The notes beneath the pieces were generated by a model that saw only the letters and a list, made by a program, of their open reading frames with translations, was not told where the DNA came from and did no database searches. A stretch of DNA of 64,000 nucleotides from Gilliamella sp. ESL0441 (GTDB lineage: Bacteria; Pseudomonadota; Gammaproteobacteria; Enterobacterales; Orbaceae), in contig NZ_CP048264.1 in NCBI RefSeq assembly GCF_019469185.1, forward strand, positions 372,001 through 436,000, written 5' to 3'. The position numbers were made by a program, and so were the translations under genes. The first letter of the stretch is position 1; every line of letters begins with the position of its first letter. Below, piece after piece: positions 39,410 through 49,171 of this stretch.

Positions 39410-40245
39410 TTCAAAGAATACTTGCTGCCATTATACTTTTACCTTTAGTTGTTGTGGCACTATTTTATGCACCGTTTTCCATTTTTGTTTATATTATTAT
39501 ATTAATTTGTGGTCTTGCTGCTTTTGAATGGGCACAATTTTTAGCTCTTACCAAAAAGCAATCTAAACTGCTTTTTGCTTTAGGGGTGGTTGTTTTTCTG
39601 GGTATTCTTTATTTTTTACCTTTTCCCATCGAGCTAAAATCAAAAATTTATATTTCAATCATGTCACTATCAATCGTTTGGTGGTTATTAGCACTGATTT
39701 TAGTGTTGAGTTATCCTAATAGTGCAAAATATTGGCGTAATTCTTTTATTGCAAAATTGCTTTTTGCTTTTTTCACTTTAATTCCTTTTTTTATCGGAAT
39801 GATTCAACTTAGGGCAATTAATTATCCAACCAATTCTTATACCGGAGCATTTTTGCTTCTGTATGTTTTTGTTTTAGTGTGGGCAACAGATACCGGTGCG
39901 TATTTTGTTGGTAGAAGTTTAGGTAAACATAAATTATCCCCAAAAGTTTCACCAGGAAAAACATTAGAGGGTTTTTTAGGTGGCGTAATTGTTGCTGTAG
40001 TGATTAGCTTAATCATTTATGCAACGAATTTTTTTACAATAAGTTTTACAACATTTATTATTAGTTCTCTATTTGCTATATTTGTGTCAGCATTAGGTGA
40101 TCTAACAGAAAGTATGTTTAAACGTGAAGCAGGAATAAAAGATAGTGGAAACTTGATTCCAGGGCATGGTGGTGTTTTGGATCGAATCGATAGTTTAACA
40201 GCAGCTGTTCCTATTTTCGCGACATTATCTTTGCATTTATTATAA
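39403..40245 (+). CDS. cdsA: Phosphatidate cytidylyltransferase CdsA
   Basis: CdsA makes CDP-diacylglycerol from phosphatidic acid and CTP, the common precursor of membrane phospholipids. It is 280 aa with about eight membrane helices. WATDTGAYFVGRSLGKHKLS and the CDP-diacylglycerol signature FKREAGIKDSGNLIPGHGGVLDRIDS near the C terminus are diagnostic. It overlaps the 3' end of uppS and ends 14 bases before rseP. Confidence 0.95.
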   Translation: MLIQRILAAIILLPLVVVALFYAPFSIFVYIIILICGLAAFEWAQFLALTKKQSKLLFALGVVVFLGILYFLPFPIELKSKIYISIMSLSIVWWLLALILVLSYPNSAKYWRNSFIAKLLFAFFTLIPFFIGMIQLRAINYPTNSYTGAFLLLYVFVLVWATDTGAYFVGRSLGKHKLSPKVSPGKTLEGFLGGVIVAVVISLIIYATNFFTISFTTFIISSLFAIFVSALGDLTESMFKREAGIKDSGNLIPGHGGVLDRIDSLTAAVPIFATLSLHLL

Positions 40246-40259
40246 AAAGGTTATAGATT

Positions 40260-41579
40260 TTGCTTTGGTCACTGTTGTTATTTATCATTACAATCAGTAT
40301 ATTAGTTACTGTACACGAATTTGGGCATTTTTTCGTCGCTCGATTATGCGGTGTACATGTTGAATGTTTTTCAATTGGTTTTGGTAAAAAAATTTGGTCG
40401 CATAAGTTTTCGAGTGGAACAGAATTAGTCATAGCTATGATTCCACTTGGCGGTTATGTTAAAATGCTTGATGAAAGTACCAAAAAATTAACAGCAGACG
40501 AAGAAAAGAAAGCTTTTAATAGGAAGAAAATTTGGCAACGTGCCGCAATTATATTTGCAGGTCCCTTTGCCAATTTTATATTAGCGCTTATTCTTTATTG
40601 GATTATTTTTATGCTTGGAGTAGTAACCTATCCGGTTAAAATCGGTGGTTCGATACCCAATACCCCAATGTCGACTGTTAATATACCGTCAGGCGCTGAG
40701 TTAAAAAAGATTAATCAAATTAGCATAGAAAGTTGGAATGATGTAAATTTAGCATTAATTTCTGTTCTTGGTCAGAAAAATGTTACATTAACTTATATCG
40801 ATAATAATGGTTATAATAACTCAAAAGAAGTTTCAAAAAACGTTGATATCAGTCATTGGCGTTTTGATATTGAAAAAGAATCTGCGATAAAGACCTTTGG
40901 TTTTATACCTAAAACACTGGAAATTTATCCAATTATGAGTAAAATTGTACCTAATTCTGCGGCAGAAAAAGCAGGATTGCAGGTTGGTGATAAAATAATA
41001 AGTTATAATAATCACCCATTTGTAGATTGGAATGATTTTTCCGCTATAATAAAAAAAGGTAATCAAATAAGATTAAAAGTTGAGCGTAATAATCAATACC
41101 TTTACTTGGAACTTAAGCCGGTAATTCAGGCTAATGGAGAAGGTATCGCTGGGTTATATCCTACTTCGGAAGCCATCATTAAGCAGTATGGATTTTTAGC
41201 AGGATTTAGCAAAGGATTAGAGCAGACGTTGTTAACTACTCAGTTAACGGTTCGTTCTTTTTATCAGTTGGTAACAGGTGTTATTGGTCTTAATAATTTA
41301 TCTGGACCAATAACAATAGCAAAAAGCGCAGGGCAAACAGCAAGTTATGGTTTTACGCCTTACTTATATTTTCTAGCATTTATCAGTATAAGCTTAGGTG
41401 TAATCAATCTTGTTCCATTACCAATGTTAGATGGCGGTCACCTTATTTTTTTATTTTTTGAAAAAATAACAGGTAAAAGCTTATCAGATAAAGCAAAAGA
41501 AAGATTTTATCGTCTTGGATTTGTTTTATTAATTGTAATAATGGGAATTGCACTATTTAATGATGTTTTACGATTGTGA
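40260..41579 (+). CDS. rseP: Site-2 intramembrane metalloprotease RseP
   Basis: RseP cleaves anti-sigma factor RseA in the sigma-E envelope stress pathway and removes leftover signal peptides. It is 439 aa. The zinc site is VHEFGHFFVARLCG in the first helix, tandem PDZ domains occupy the periplasmic part (AEKAGLQVGDKIISYNN), then NNLSGPITIAKSAG and the second metal ligand motif MLDGGHL. The start codon is TTG at 40260, placed by alignment to E. coli. It precedes bamA. Confidence 0.94.
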   Translation: MLWSLLLFIITISILVTVHEFGHFFVARLCGVHVECFSIGFGKKIWSHKFSSGTELVIAMIPLGGYVKMLDESTKKLTADEEKKAFNRKKIWQRAAIIFAGPFANFILALILYWIIFMLGVVTYPVKIGGSIPNTPMSTVNIPSGAELKKINQISIESWNDVNLALISVLGQKNVTLTYIDNNGYNNSKEVSKNVDISHWRFDIEKESAIKTFGFIPKTLEIYPIMSKIVPNSAAEKAGLQVGDKIISYNNHPFVDWNDFSAIIKKGNQIRLKVERNNQYLYLELKPVIQANGEGIAGLYPTSEAIIKQYGFLAGFSKGLEQTLLTTQLTVRSFYQLVTGVIGLNNLSGPITIAKSAGQTASYGFTPYLYFLAFISISLGVINLVPLPMLDGGHLIFLFFEKITGKSLSDKAKERFYRLGFVLLIVIMGIALFNDVLRL

Positions 41580-41604
41580 TGGAATGAGGTTATAAACATT
41601 TACA

Positions 41605-44028
41605 ATGAAAAAAATAAATAAATTACTTATAGCATCTTTGCTGTTTAGTACAACAGCAGTATACAGTTCCAATGCATTTTGTGTTGATGAATTCGTGGTT
41701 AAAGGCATCAGATTTGAAGGTTTGCAACGCGTAACTTTAGGTGCAGCATTACTTGAAACACCCGTTCAAGAAGGGGATTATATCAGTGAATCTGATGTAG
41801 GACATATTATCAAATCGCTTTATGCTAGTGGTAATTTTGACAATGTCACTGTATCTCGTGATGGTGATGTTTTAATTATCAGTGTCGAAGAACGTCCAAC
41901 AATTGCAAGCATCAGCTTTTCTGGTAATAAATCCATCAAAGATGAAATGCTCAAAAAGAACCTTGATAGTTCAGGAATTCGAGAAGGTGATGCGCTTGAT
42001 CGAACCATGCTTTCTGCGATGGAAAAGGGGCTAGAGGATTTTTATTATAGTGTTGGTAAGTACAATGCACGCATTAAAGCGGTTGTAACGCCATTATCTC
42101 GCAATCGAGTTGACCTAAAACTGGTTGTGGCTGAAGGTAAATCAGCTTTAATCGACCAAATTAACATCGTGGGTGCTAATGCTTTTTCTTCTGAAGAACT
42201 TGTTTCTCGTTTTTCGTTGCGTGATCATGTGCCGTGGTGGAACTTTTTTGGTGATCGCAAATACCAAAAACAAAAGTTAGCTTCTGATTTAGATGAATTA
42301 CAAAGCTTTTACTTAAATCGTGGTTATGCACGGTTTAATATTGAATCAACGCAAGTAAGTTTAACGCCGGATAAAAAAGGTATCTACGTTACCATCAATA
42401 TTCACGAAGGTGATCAATATAAACTCTCTGACTTAGACTTTATAGGTAATTTTGCTGGACATAAAGACGCTATTACTCAAATAGCTAATGAGCGAGTCGC
42501 TATTGGTGAACTTTATAGTGGCAAAAAAGTGACAGAAATTGAAGATAAAATTAAACAACTTCTCGCTAATTTTGGTTATGCTTATCCAAAAGTCTCTGTT
42601 CAACCTGAAATGGATGATAAAGCACACACAGTAAAATTGAATGTTATAGTTGATGTTGGACAACGTTATTATGTCCGTAATATCAACATTGAAGGAAATT
42701 CGGTAACCAGTGAAGGTGTTGTTCGTCGTGAACTTCGTCAAATGGAAGGTGCTTGGCTAAGTAATGGATTAGTTGAATTAGGAAAAGATCGTTTAAATCG
42801 ATTAGGTTTTTTTGAGACAGTTGAAGTTGAAACGCAGCGTGTTCCAGGAATTGATGATCAGGTAGATGTGACTTATAAAGTTGCTGAACGTAATACAGGT
42901 AGTATTAAACTTGGTATAGGTATTGGTTCTGATAGTGGTATTAGTTTCAATGCTGGTATCTCTCAAGATAACTGGTTAGGTACTGGTAATAGTGTTTCAT
43001 TTGATATCAATACTACCGATACAGATAAAACCGCTTCAATATCGATTGTAAATCCATATTTTACTATTGATGGTGTTAGTTTAGGTGGAAGCGTCTATTA
43101 TAATACCTATAAAGCAGATAGTGATGACGATGAATCTGTCTATTCAAGTAAAGTATGGGGCGCAGCGGCAAATTTAGGGTTCCCAATTAGTGAAAATAAC
43201 TTTGTTCGCTTTGGGACTGAATTTGCAAATCGTAAATTATCAGATATGCGACCTCAATATGGAATGTGGCGTTATTTTGACTCAATGGGTGAAAAAACCA
43301 AAAATAAAAACTCAATGACTTATAATACCAATGATTTATTATTGAATGCGAATTGGACCTATAACTCGCTTGATCGTGGTTACTTTCCTACTGAAGGTTT
43401 GAAATTAAACGCAAATGCCAAAATCACAGCGCCAATATTTGAGAATCGATTCTATAAAGTGGTAGCTGATGCTTCATACTATCTACCAATCGATAATGAT
43501 CATAATTGGGTGTTCTTAACTCGAGGTCGATTAGGTTATGGAAGCGGTTTTGGTGGAAAAGAATTACCATTTTATGAAAACTTCTATGCCGGCGGTTCTT
43601 CAATCCTAAGAGGATTTAAATCAAATACGGTTGGTCCTAAAGCAGTATATTTTAATAAAGACTATTGTACTGATTTGAGTAATACAGCTGGATGTACAGA
43701 ATCGAAAGATTCCGTTGGTGGTAATGCACTAGCATTTGCGAGCGCGGAATTAATTGTACCAACTCCTTTTGTTGGTGAAAAATATTCAGATAGTATTCGA
43801 ACATCTTTATTTGTTGATGCGGGTACTGTTTGGGATACTGAGTGGGATTTAAAAGGACATAACATTCCTGATTACAGTTCTTTCTCTGATATTCGAGTAT
43901 CTGTTGGTTTTGCTGTCCAGTGGATGTCTCCGTTAGGACCATTAGTCTTTTCTTATGCTGTACCAATTAAGAAGTATGATGGTGATTCCTCACAACAATT
44001 CCAATTTAATATAGGTTCAACATGGTAA
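41605..44028 (+). CDS. bamA: Outer-membrane protein assembly factor BamA
   Basis: BamA is the core of the BAM machine that inserts beta-barrel proteins. It is 807 aa (E. coli 810). A signal peptide (residues 1 to about 24) is followed by five POTRA domains to about residue 425 (start [14 protein letters not shown]), then a 16-strand barrel. The barrel lid motif is LRGFKSNT (VRGF in E. coli), and the C terminus ends in the beta-signal FQFNIGSTW. It is followed directly by its periplasmic chaperone partner skp. Confidence 0.97.
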   Translation: MKKINKLLIASLLFSTTAVYSSNAFCVDEFVVKGIRFEGLQRVTLGAALLETPVQEGDYISESDVGHIIKSLYASGNFDNVTVSRDGDVLIISVEERPTIASISFSGNKSIKDEMLKKNLDSSGIREGDALDRTMLSAMEKGLEDFYYSVGKYNARIKAVVTPLSRNRVDLKLVVAEGKSALIDQINIVGANAFSSEELVSRFSLRDHVPWWNFFGDRKYQKQKLASDLDELQSFYLNRGYARFNIESTQVSLTPDKKGIYVTINIHEGDQYKLSDLDFIGNFAGHKDAITQIANERVAIGELYSGKKVTEIEDKIKQLLANFGYAYPKVSVQPEMDDKAHTVKLNVIVDVGQRYYVRNINIEGNSVTSEGVVRRELRQMEGAWLSNGLVELGKDRLNRLGFFETVEVETQRVPGIDDQVDVTYKVAERNTGSIKLGIGIGSDSGISFNAGISQDNWLGTGNSVSFDINTTDTDKTASISIVNPYFTIDGVSLGGSVYYNTYKADSDDDESVYSSKVWGAAANLGFPISENNFVRFGTEFANRKLSDMRPQYGMWRYFDSMGEKTKNKNSMTYNTNDLLLNANWTYNSLDRGYFPTEGLKLNANAKITAPIFENRFYKVVADASYYLPIDNDHNWVFLTRGRLGYGSGFGGKELPFYENFYAGGSSILRGFKSNTVGPKAVYFNKDYCTDLSNTAGCTESKDSVGGNALAFASAELIVPTPFVGEKYSDSIRTSLFVDAGTVWDTEWDLKGHNIPDYSSFSDIRVSVGFAVQWMSPLGPLVFSYAVPIKKYDGDSSQQFQFNIGSTW

Positions 44029-44066
44029 TAACATGTTATGATAACGTAAAACACAAGGTGAAAAAA

Positions 44067-44555
44067 GTGAAAAAAATTATTTCGATTATTGGTCTTAGTG
44101 CAGTAATACTGTTTTCAGGTATGGCAAGTGCAGAAGTAAAAATTGGTGTTATAGATGTTATGTCTGTACTACAACGTATGCCTCAACGTGAAACTGTAGG
44201 TAAGGCTTTAGATAAAGAATTTGATTCAAAAATTAAATCAATGCAGGAGTTAGAAACCAAAGCTAAAGATGCGAATGCTCGTCTAAAAAAAGAAGGACCA
44301 ACACTTTCTGCATCTGAAAAAAACAAATTAAATAAAATAATTTCTGATTTTGAAAGTAAAGCGAAAGCATTTTCTATTGAATACCGTAAACGTGAAACAG
44401 AAGAAGCTGAAAAATTATTAGTCAAAATTCAAGAAGCAGTTAAAAGTATCGTAGCAACTGAAAAATACGATCTTATTTTAAAAGCTGAAGCTGCATTGTC
44501 TGCTTCTGATGCCGTTGATATTACTGAAAAAGTATTGGAAAAGGTCAAAAATTAA
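44067..44555 (+). CDS. skp: Periplasmic chaperone Skp (OmpH)
   Basis: Skp holds unfolded outer-membrane proteins on their way to BamA. The start is set at GTG 44067, nine bases downstream of AAGG (44055-44058), which gives a clean signal peptide ([21 protein letters not shown]). A longer frame from the ATG at 44022 overlaps bamA and adds 15 charged residues. The mature part starts [19 protein letters not shown] and is mostly coiled coil ([16 protein letters not shown]). It is 162 aa, as in E. coli. The stop overlaps lpxD by one base. Confidence 0.92.
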   Translation: MKKIISIIGLSAVILFSGMASAEVKIGVIDVMSVLQRMPQRETVGKALDKEFDSKIKSMQELETKAKDANARLKKEGPTLSASEKNKLNKIISDFESKAKAFSIEYRKRETEEAEKLLVKIQEAVKSIVATEKYDLILKAEAALSASDAVDITEKVLEKVKN

Positions 44556-45583
44556 TGTTAGCTTGTCGTTTAGAGCAACTAGCAAAGCATCTTGATGCGA
44601 AATTACACGGTGATGGTGATTTAACTATCACCGGTTTAGCATCAATGAAAAGTGCAGTATCAGGACAGATCACTTTTTTGGCTGATAAAAAATTAAAAGA
44701 TAACTTATCAAATTGTAAAGCATCAGCTGTCGTAATGACCGAAGAGTGTTTGGAATATTGGCAAGGAGCAGCACTGATAGTAAACAATCCTTATCTTGCT
44801 TATGCGAAATTAGCTCAGTTTCTTGATACTACACCGGTACCGGCAAAAGATATTGCACCATCAGCTGTTATTGATGAAACAGCTCAATTAGGTTCAAATG
44901 TCTCTATTGGAGCGAATGCCGTTATCGAAAGTGGGGTAAAATTAGGTGATAATTGTATTATAGGCGCAGGTTGTTTTGTTGGTAAAAATACAACAATAGG
45001 TGCTGGTACAAAATTATGGGCTAATGTGTCTGTATATCACAATTGTATTATTGGCGATAATTGTTTAGTTCAATCAGGAACTGTCATTGGCGCAGATGGA
45101 TTTGGTTATGCTAATGATAAAGGGGTATGGATTAAAATCCCTCAATTAGGGCGAGTTGTTATAGGCAATAATGTTGAGATTGGGGCATCGACCACTATAG
45201 ATCGTGGCGCACTTGATGATACTATTATTGGAAATGGTGTTATCATTGATAATCAATGTCAAATTGCACACAATGACATTATTGGTGATCATACCGCAAT
45301 AGCGGGTGGTGTTATCATGGCAGGAAGCCTAACAGTAGGTCGTCATTGTTTAATTGGTGGAGCAAGTGTAATAAACGGGCATATGGAAATTTGCGATCAA
45401 GTTACTGTTACCGGTATGGGAATGGTAATGCGTCCTATCACGAAGCCGGGTGTCTATTCGTCAGGAATTCCATTGCAGGAAAACAAAGTCTGGCGAAAAA
45501 CAGCTTCATTAGTTTTACATATTGACGAAATGAATAAACGCTTGAAATCGCTTGAGAAGAAACTATTAAATAGCTCGACGTAG
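44555..45583 (+). CDS. lpxD: UDP-3-O-acylglucosamine N-acyltransferase LpxD
   Basis: LpxD adds the second acyl chain in lipid A synthesis. It is 342 aa, with an N-terminal uridine-binding domain, then a left-handed beta helix of hexapeptide repeats ([20 protein letters not shown]), [19 protein letters not shown], the catalytic-His segment [22 protein letters not shown] and a C-terminal helix. It is normally followed by fabZ-lpxA-lpxB in E. coli; here tig follows instead. Confidence 0.96.
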   Translation: MLACRLEQLAKHLDAKLHGDGDLTITGLASMKSAVSGQITFLADKKLKDNLSNCKASAVVMTEECLEYWQGAALIVNNPYLAYAKLAQFLDTTPVPAKDIAPSAVIDETAQLGSNVSIGANAVIESGVKLGDNCIIGAGCFVGKNTTIGAGTKLWANVSVYHNCIIGDNCLVQSGTVIGADGFGYANDKGVWIKIPQLGRVVIGNNVEIGASTTIDRGALDDTIIGNGVIIDNQCQIAHNDIIGDHTAIAGGVIMAGSLTVGRHCLIGGASVINGHMEICDQVTVTGMGMVMRPITKPGVYSSGIPLQENKVWRKTASLVLHIDEMNKRLKSLEKKLLNSST

Positions 45584-45603
45584 ACGGTTTCGGTCGGTAT
45601 AAT
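45575..45603 (+). promoter_or_regulatory. Promoter of tig
   Basis: TCGACG (45575-45580) and TATAAT (45598-45603) are separated by 17 bases. The -10 is perfect and the -35 matches four of six. It overlaps the very end of lpxD. The start point would be about 80 bases before the tig ATG. Confidence 0.55.
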
Positions 45604-45691
45604 GCCTGCCTATTTATAAATTTTTAAAGCTCAATTATCACGTTTAATGTATTTATGAGCAAAATATATTCAATAATTCCGAGGTATAAAG

Positions 45692-46993
45692 ATGCAAGTT
45701 TCGGTAGAAACAACTCAAGGTTTAAGTCGACGTTTGTCAATCACGATTAAAGCTGATGAAATAAAAAAAGCTATTAATAAAGAACTCATTGATACTGCAA
45801 AAAAAGTACGTATTGATGGTTTCCGTAAAGGAAAAGTACCTTTAAAACTCGTTGAACAACGTTATGGGGCTTCTATTTTACAAGAAGCATTAAGTGATTT
45901 AATGCAAAAAAACTTTGTGGATGCGATTATTAAAGAGAAACTCAATCCAGCCGGAGCTCCAACATATACACCGACGCAGTATAAAGATGGTGAAGATTAT
46001 ACTTACACTGTTGAATTTGAAGTTTATCCTGAAATTGAAGTTAAAAATTTAGATAAAATTGAAGTTGAAAAACCTGTTGCAACAGTTGAAGATGCTGACG
46101 TTGAAACCATGATTGAAACTTTACGTAAACAACAAGGTACATGGAAAGCAACTGAGCAGGCAGCTGCAGAGCAACATCGTGTAACGTTAGATTTTATTGG
46201 TAAAGTTGATGGTGAAGAATTTGAAGGTGGCAAAGCTAACGACTTCGTTCTCGTTTTAGGTCAAGGGCGAATGATTCCTGGTTTTGAAGATGCGATTATT
46301 GGTCACAAAGAAGGTGATGAATTCGAAATCAATGTAACTTTCCCTGAAGACTATCACGCTGAAAATTTAAAAGGTAAAGCAGCTGTATTTGCGGCTACTT
46401 TGAAAAAAGTCGAAGAACTTGAACTTCCAGAATTAACGAGTGATGTGATCAAACGTTTTGGAATTGCTGATGGTACTGTTGAAAGTTTACGTAATGAAGT
46501 TCGTAAAAATATGACGCGTGAACTTAATGCGACAATTCGTAACAAAATTAAAACCCAAGTAATTGATGGTTTAGTGAAGAATAACGAAATTGACGTTCCT
46601 AATGCAATGGTTGATCGCGAGATTGATGTATTACGTCAACAAGCTTTATCGCGTTTTGGTGGTAATGTAAAACAGCCTATGGAACTACCAAAAGAATTAT
46701 TTGAAGCTGAAGCAAAACGACGAGTAAGTATTGGATTGTTATTTGGTGAAATCATCGAAAGCAATAAATTAAAAGCAGACGATTCGCGCGTGCAATCATT
46801 AATTGATGAAATTGCGAGTGCTTATGAAGATCCAAAAGAAGTGATAGAGTATTATCGTCAAGATAAGAAAGCAATGGATAATATCCGTGCGGTTGCATTG
46901 GAAGATCAAGTTGTCGATCTTTTATTAGCAAGTGCAAAAGTAACGGATAAAAATTGTTCATTCTCTGAATTAATGAATCAGCAAGTAGCTTAG
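45692..46993 (+). CDS. tig: Trigger factor
   Basis: Tig is the ribosome-bound chaperone and prolyl isomerase. It is 433 aa. The N-terminal ribosome-binding domain holds the signature GFRKGKVP, then comes a PPIase domain ([42 protein letters not shown]) and a helical C-terminal chaperone arm. It heads the tig-clpP-clpX-lon order known from E. coli. Confidence 0.97.
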   Translation: MQVSVETTQGLSRRLSITIKADEIKKAINKELIDTAKKVRIDGFRKGKVPLKLVEQRYGASILQEALSDLMQKNFVDAIIKEKLNPAGAPTYTPTQYKDGEDYTYTVEFEVYPEIEVKNLDKIEVEKPVATVEDADVETMIETLRKQQGTWKATEQAAAEQHRVTLDFIGKVDGEEFEGGKANDFVLVLGQGRMIPGFEDAIIGHKEGDEFEINVTFPEDYHAENLKGKAAVFAATLKKVEELELPELTSDVIKRFGIADGTVESLRNEVRKNMTRELNATIRNKIKTQVIDGLVKNNEIDVPNAMVDREIDVLRQQALSRFGGNVKQPMELPKELFEAEAKRRVSIGLLFGEIIESNKLKADDSRVQSLIDEIASAYEDPKEVIEYYRQDKKAMDNIRAVALEDQVVDLLLASAKVTDKNCSFSELMNQQVA

Positions 46994-47012
46994 TCTATTT
47001 TACTGTATACAT

Positions 47013-47040
47013 CTTAAAAAGATTATTTAAAAGCCCAAAT
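47013..47040 (+). promoter_or_regulatory. Possible sigma-32 promoter of clpPX
   Basis: CTTAAA (47013-47018), a 15-base spacer and CCCAAAT (47034-47040) resemble the heat-shock consensus CTTGAA-N13-15-CCCCATNT with mismatches. E. coli clpPX is sigma-32 controlled. The -10 part overlaps the hairpin that follows, so the call is tentative. Confidence 0.35.
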
Positions 47041-47067
47041 AAGGATTATCTGTTTGGGCTATTTTGT
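47032..47067 (+). terminator. Hairpin between tig and clpP
   Basis: AGCCCAAA (47032-47039) pairs with TTTGGGCT (47053-47060), with a 13-base loop, followed by ATTTTGTT. It probably acts as a terminator or attenuator of tig transcription. The clpP ATG is 17 bases further on. Confidence 0.55.
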
Positions 47068-47083
47068 TAGTAAGGAGATAAAA

Positions 47084-47686
47084 ATGCCTTTAGAGCCATT
47101 TATGAGCGTAGTTCCAATGGTTGTTGAGCAGAGTTCTCGAGGTGAGAGAGCTTATGATATTTACTCGCGATTATTAAAAGAGCGAATTATATTTTTAACT
47201 GGTCAAGTTGAAGATAATATGGCTAATCTTATCATTGCTCAAATGTTATTTTTAGAAGCAGAAAATCCTGAAAAAGATATCCATTTATATATTAATTCTC
47301 CTGGTGGAGTGGTGACAGCGGGAATGGCTATTTATGATACCATGCAGTTCATAAAGCCGGATGTCAGTACAATTTGTTTAGGGCAAGCTTGTTCAATGGG
47401 CTCATTACTTTTAACAGCTGGTACAAAAGGTAAACGTTATTGTTTACCGAATGCCCGAGTAATGATTCACCAACCACTTGGTGGTTTTCAAGGTCAAGCT
47501 TCAGATATTCAAATCCATGCTCAAGAGATCTTACAAGTAAAAAGTCGTCTGAATAAAATTATGGCTATGCATACTGGGCAAGATATAAGTGTAATTGAAA
47601 AAGATACTGATCGGGATAATTTTATGTCTGCTGAAAAGGCAGTTGAATATGGTTTAGTTGATGCCATATATAGCAAACGATCTTAA
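47084..47686 (+). CDS. clpP: ATP-dependent Clp protease proteolytic subunit
   Basis: ClpP is the serine peptidase barrel that degrades proteins fed in by ClpX or ClpA. The start is ATG 47084 ([20 protein letters not shown]), preceded by AAGGAG. An upstream in-frame ATG at 47054 lies inside the hairpin region and is unlikely. It is 200 aa. The catalytic triad is Ser104 in GQACSMGS, His in VMIHQPLGG and Asp in [11 protein letters not shown]. It is followed by clpX after 24 bases. Confidence 0.96.
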   Translation: MPLEPFMSVVPMVVEQSSRGERAYDIYSRLLKERIIFLTGQVEDNMANLIIAQMLFLEAENPEKDIHLYINSPGGVVTAGMAIYDTMQFIKPDVSTICLGQACSMGSLLLTAGTKGKRYCLPNARVMIHQPLGGFQGQASDIQIHAQEILQVKSRLNKIMAMHTGQDISVIEKDTDRDNFMSAEKAVEYGLVDAIYSKRS

Positions 47687-47710
47687 TAAAAGACTAGGTA
47701 GGTGGTTAAA

Positions 47711-48988
47711 GTGAACAAAACAGATTCCGAAAAATTACTTTATTGTACTTTTTGTGGTAAGAGCCAGCATGAAGTTCGTAAGCTCATTGCAGGACCATCA
47801 TCTATTTATATCTGTAACGAATGTATTGGATTGTGTAATGATATTTTGAAAGAAGAGACTAAAAATTTTCTTTCACATGAAGAGTTTGTTAGTAAACCTT
47901 TACCTACTCCTCATGAGATTCGAGCACATCTTGATGAATATGTGATTGGACAAGACCGAGCTAAAAAAGTCTTATCCGTTGCGGTATATAATCATTATAA
48001 ACGATTACGTAGCTATTCTAATCCAAGAAATGTTGAATTAGGTAAAAGTAATATTCTATTAATTGGTCCAACTGGTAGTGGTAAAACACTATTGGCTGAA
48101 ACATTAGCTCGTTTTTTAGATGTACCCTTTGCCATGACTGATGCCACAACTTTAACGGAAGCAGGATATGTCGGTGAAGATGTTGAAAACATTATTCAGA
48201 AATTATTGCAGAATTGTGATTATGATGTTGAAAAGGCACAACGAGGCATAATTTATGTAGATGAAATCGATAAGATCTCACGTAAGTCTGATAACCCTTC
48301 AATTACACGTGACGTATCTGGAGAAGGTGTTCAACAAGCGTTATTGAAAATTATTGAGGGTACAATTGCATCAGTTCCACCAAAAGGTGGTCGTAAACAC
48401 CCGCAACAAGAGTTTTTACAAGTTGATACTTCTAAAATACTCTTTATCTGTGGTGGAGCATTTAGTGGTCTGGACAAAGTAATTGAAAATCGTGTATCAA
48501 CAAATACTGGTATCGGTTTTGGTGCAAATGTAAAAAGTATCAAAAATAAGGCAACAGAATCAGAGTTATTTGCTCAAATAGAGGCTGAAGACCTAGTTAA
48601 ATTTGGCTTAATCCCAGAATTCATAGGTCGATTACCTGTAATAGGTACATTGTCTGAACTTGATAAAAAAGCATTAATTAGCATTTTAACTGAACCTAAA
48701 AATGCGTTAACTAAACAATTTCAGGCATTGTTTGATTTAGACGGTGTTGAACTTGAGTTTTCTAATGAAGCACTTGAATCTATTGCGGTAAAAGCAATGC
48801 AACGTAAAACAGGTGCTCGTGGTTTACGTTCAATAGTTGAAAATATTTTATTAGATACCATGTACGATTTACCATCTGAGAAGAATATTAAACAAGTCAT
48901 AGTTGAAAAGGAAACAGTAGAAAAATCTCAATCACCTAAATTAGTGTATAAAGATAATACTGAGCTTCTGCTTAATTATAACAACTAG
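47711..48988 (+). CDS. clpX: Clp protease ATPase subunit ClpX
   Basis: ClpX is an AAA+ unfoldase that delivers substrates to ClpP. The start is GTG at 47711 ([16 protein letters not shown]), with AGGTGG five bases before it; an in-frame GTG at 47702 is the alternative. The N-terminal zinc domain has CTFC and CNEC pairs. Walker A is [12 protein letters not shown], Walker [11 protein letters not shown]. The pore loop GYVGED and the IGF loop ([10 protein letters not shown]) for ClpP docking are present. 425 aa, like E. coli. Confidence 0.97.
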   Translation: MNKTDSEKLLYCTFCGKSQHEVRKLIAGPSSIYICNECIGLCNDILKEETKNFLSHEEFVSKPLPTPHEIRAHLDEYVIGQDRAKKVLSVAVYNHYKRLRSYSNPRNVELGKSNILLIGPTGSGKTLLAETLARFLDVPFAMTDATTLTEAGYVGEDVENIIQKLLQNCDYDVEKAQRGIIYVDEIDKISRKSDNPSITRDVSGEGVQQALLKIIEGTIASVPPKGGRKHPQQEFLQVDTSKILFICGGAFSGLDKVIENRVSTNTGIGFGANVKSIKNKATESELFAQIEAEDLVKFGLIPEFIGRLPVIGTLSELDKKALISILTEPKNALTKQFQALFDLDGVELEFSNEALESIAVKAMQRKTGARGLRSIVENILLDTMYDLPSEKNIKQVIVEKETVEKSQSPKLVYKDNTELLLNYNN

Positions 48989-49108
48989 CTGCTATTAAAA
49001 TGGCAGTTAGTAACATTTAGTGTAGTCTAATATCAAAATAAAATTATAAATAATTAAGATTGTCAGAATTATTAAGGAATAAAATATTATAAACAATAAT
49101 AAAATAGG

Positions 49109-49136
49109 CTTGAATATCTCAAAACAATCCCAATAT
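49109..49136 (+). promoter_or_regulatory. Sigma-32 heat-shock promoter of lon
   Basis: CTTGAA (49109-49114), a 14-base spacer and CCCAATAT (49129-49136) match the heat-shock consensus CTTGAA-N13-15-CCCCATNT closely. It is 35 bases before the lon ATG, and lon is a classic member of the RpoH regulon. Confidence 0.72.
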
Positions 49137-49171
49137 CTACCTAATAGGTTTGTACTACTAGAGAGAACAAA

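Noticed and set aside
48980..49060. Imperfect 11-bp hairpin between clpX and lon as a terminator
   Set aside because: The stem has wobble pairs and no T-run follows; it may be a weak element, but I would not annotate it.
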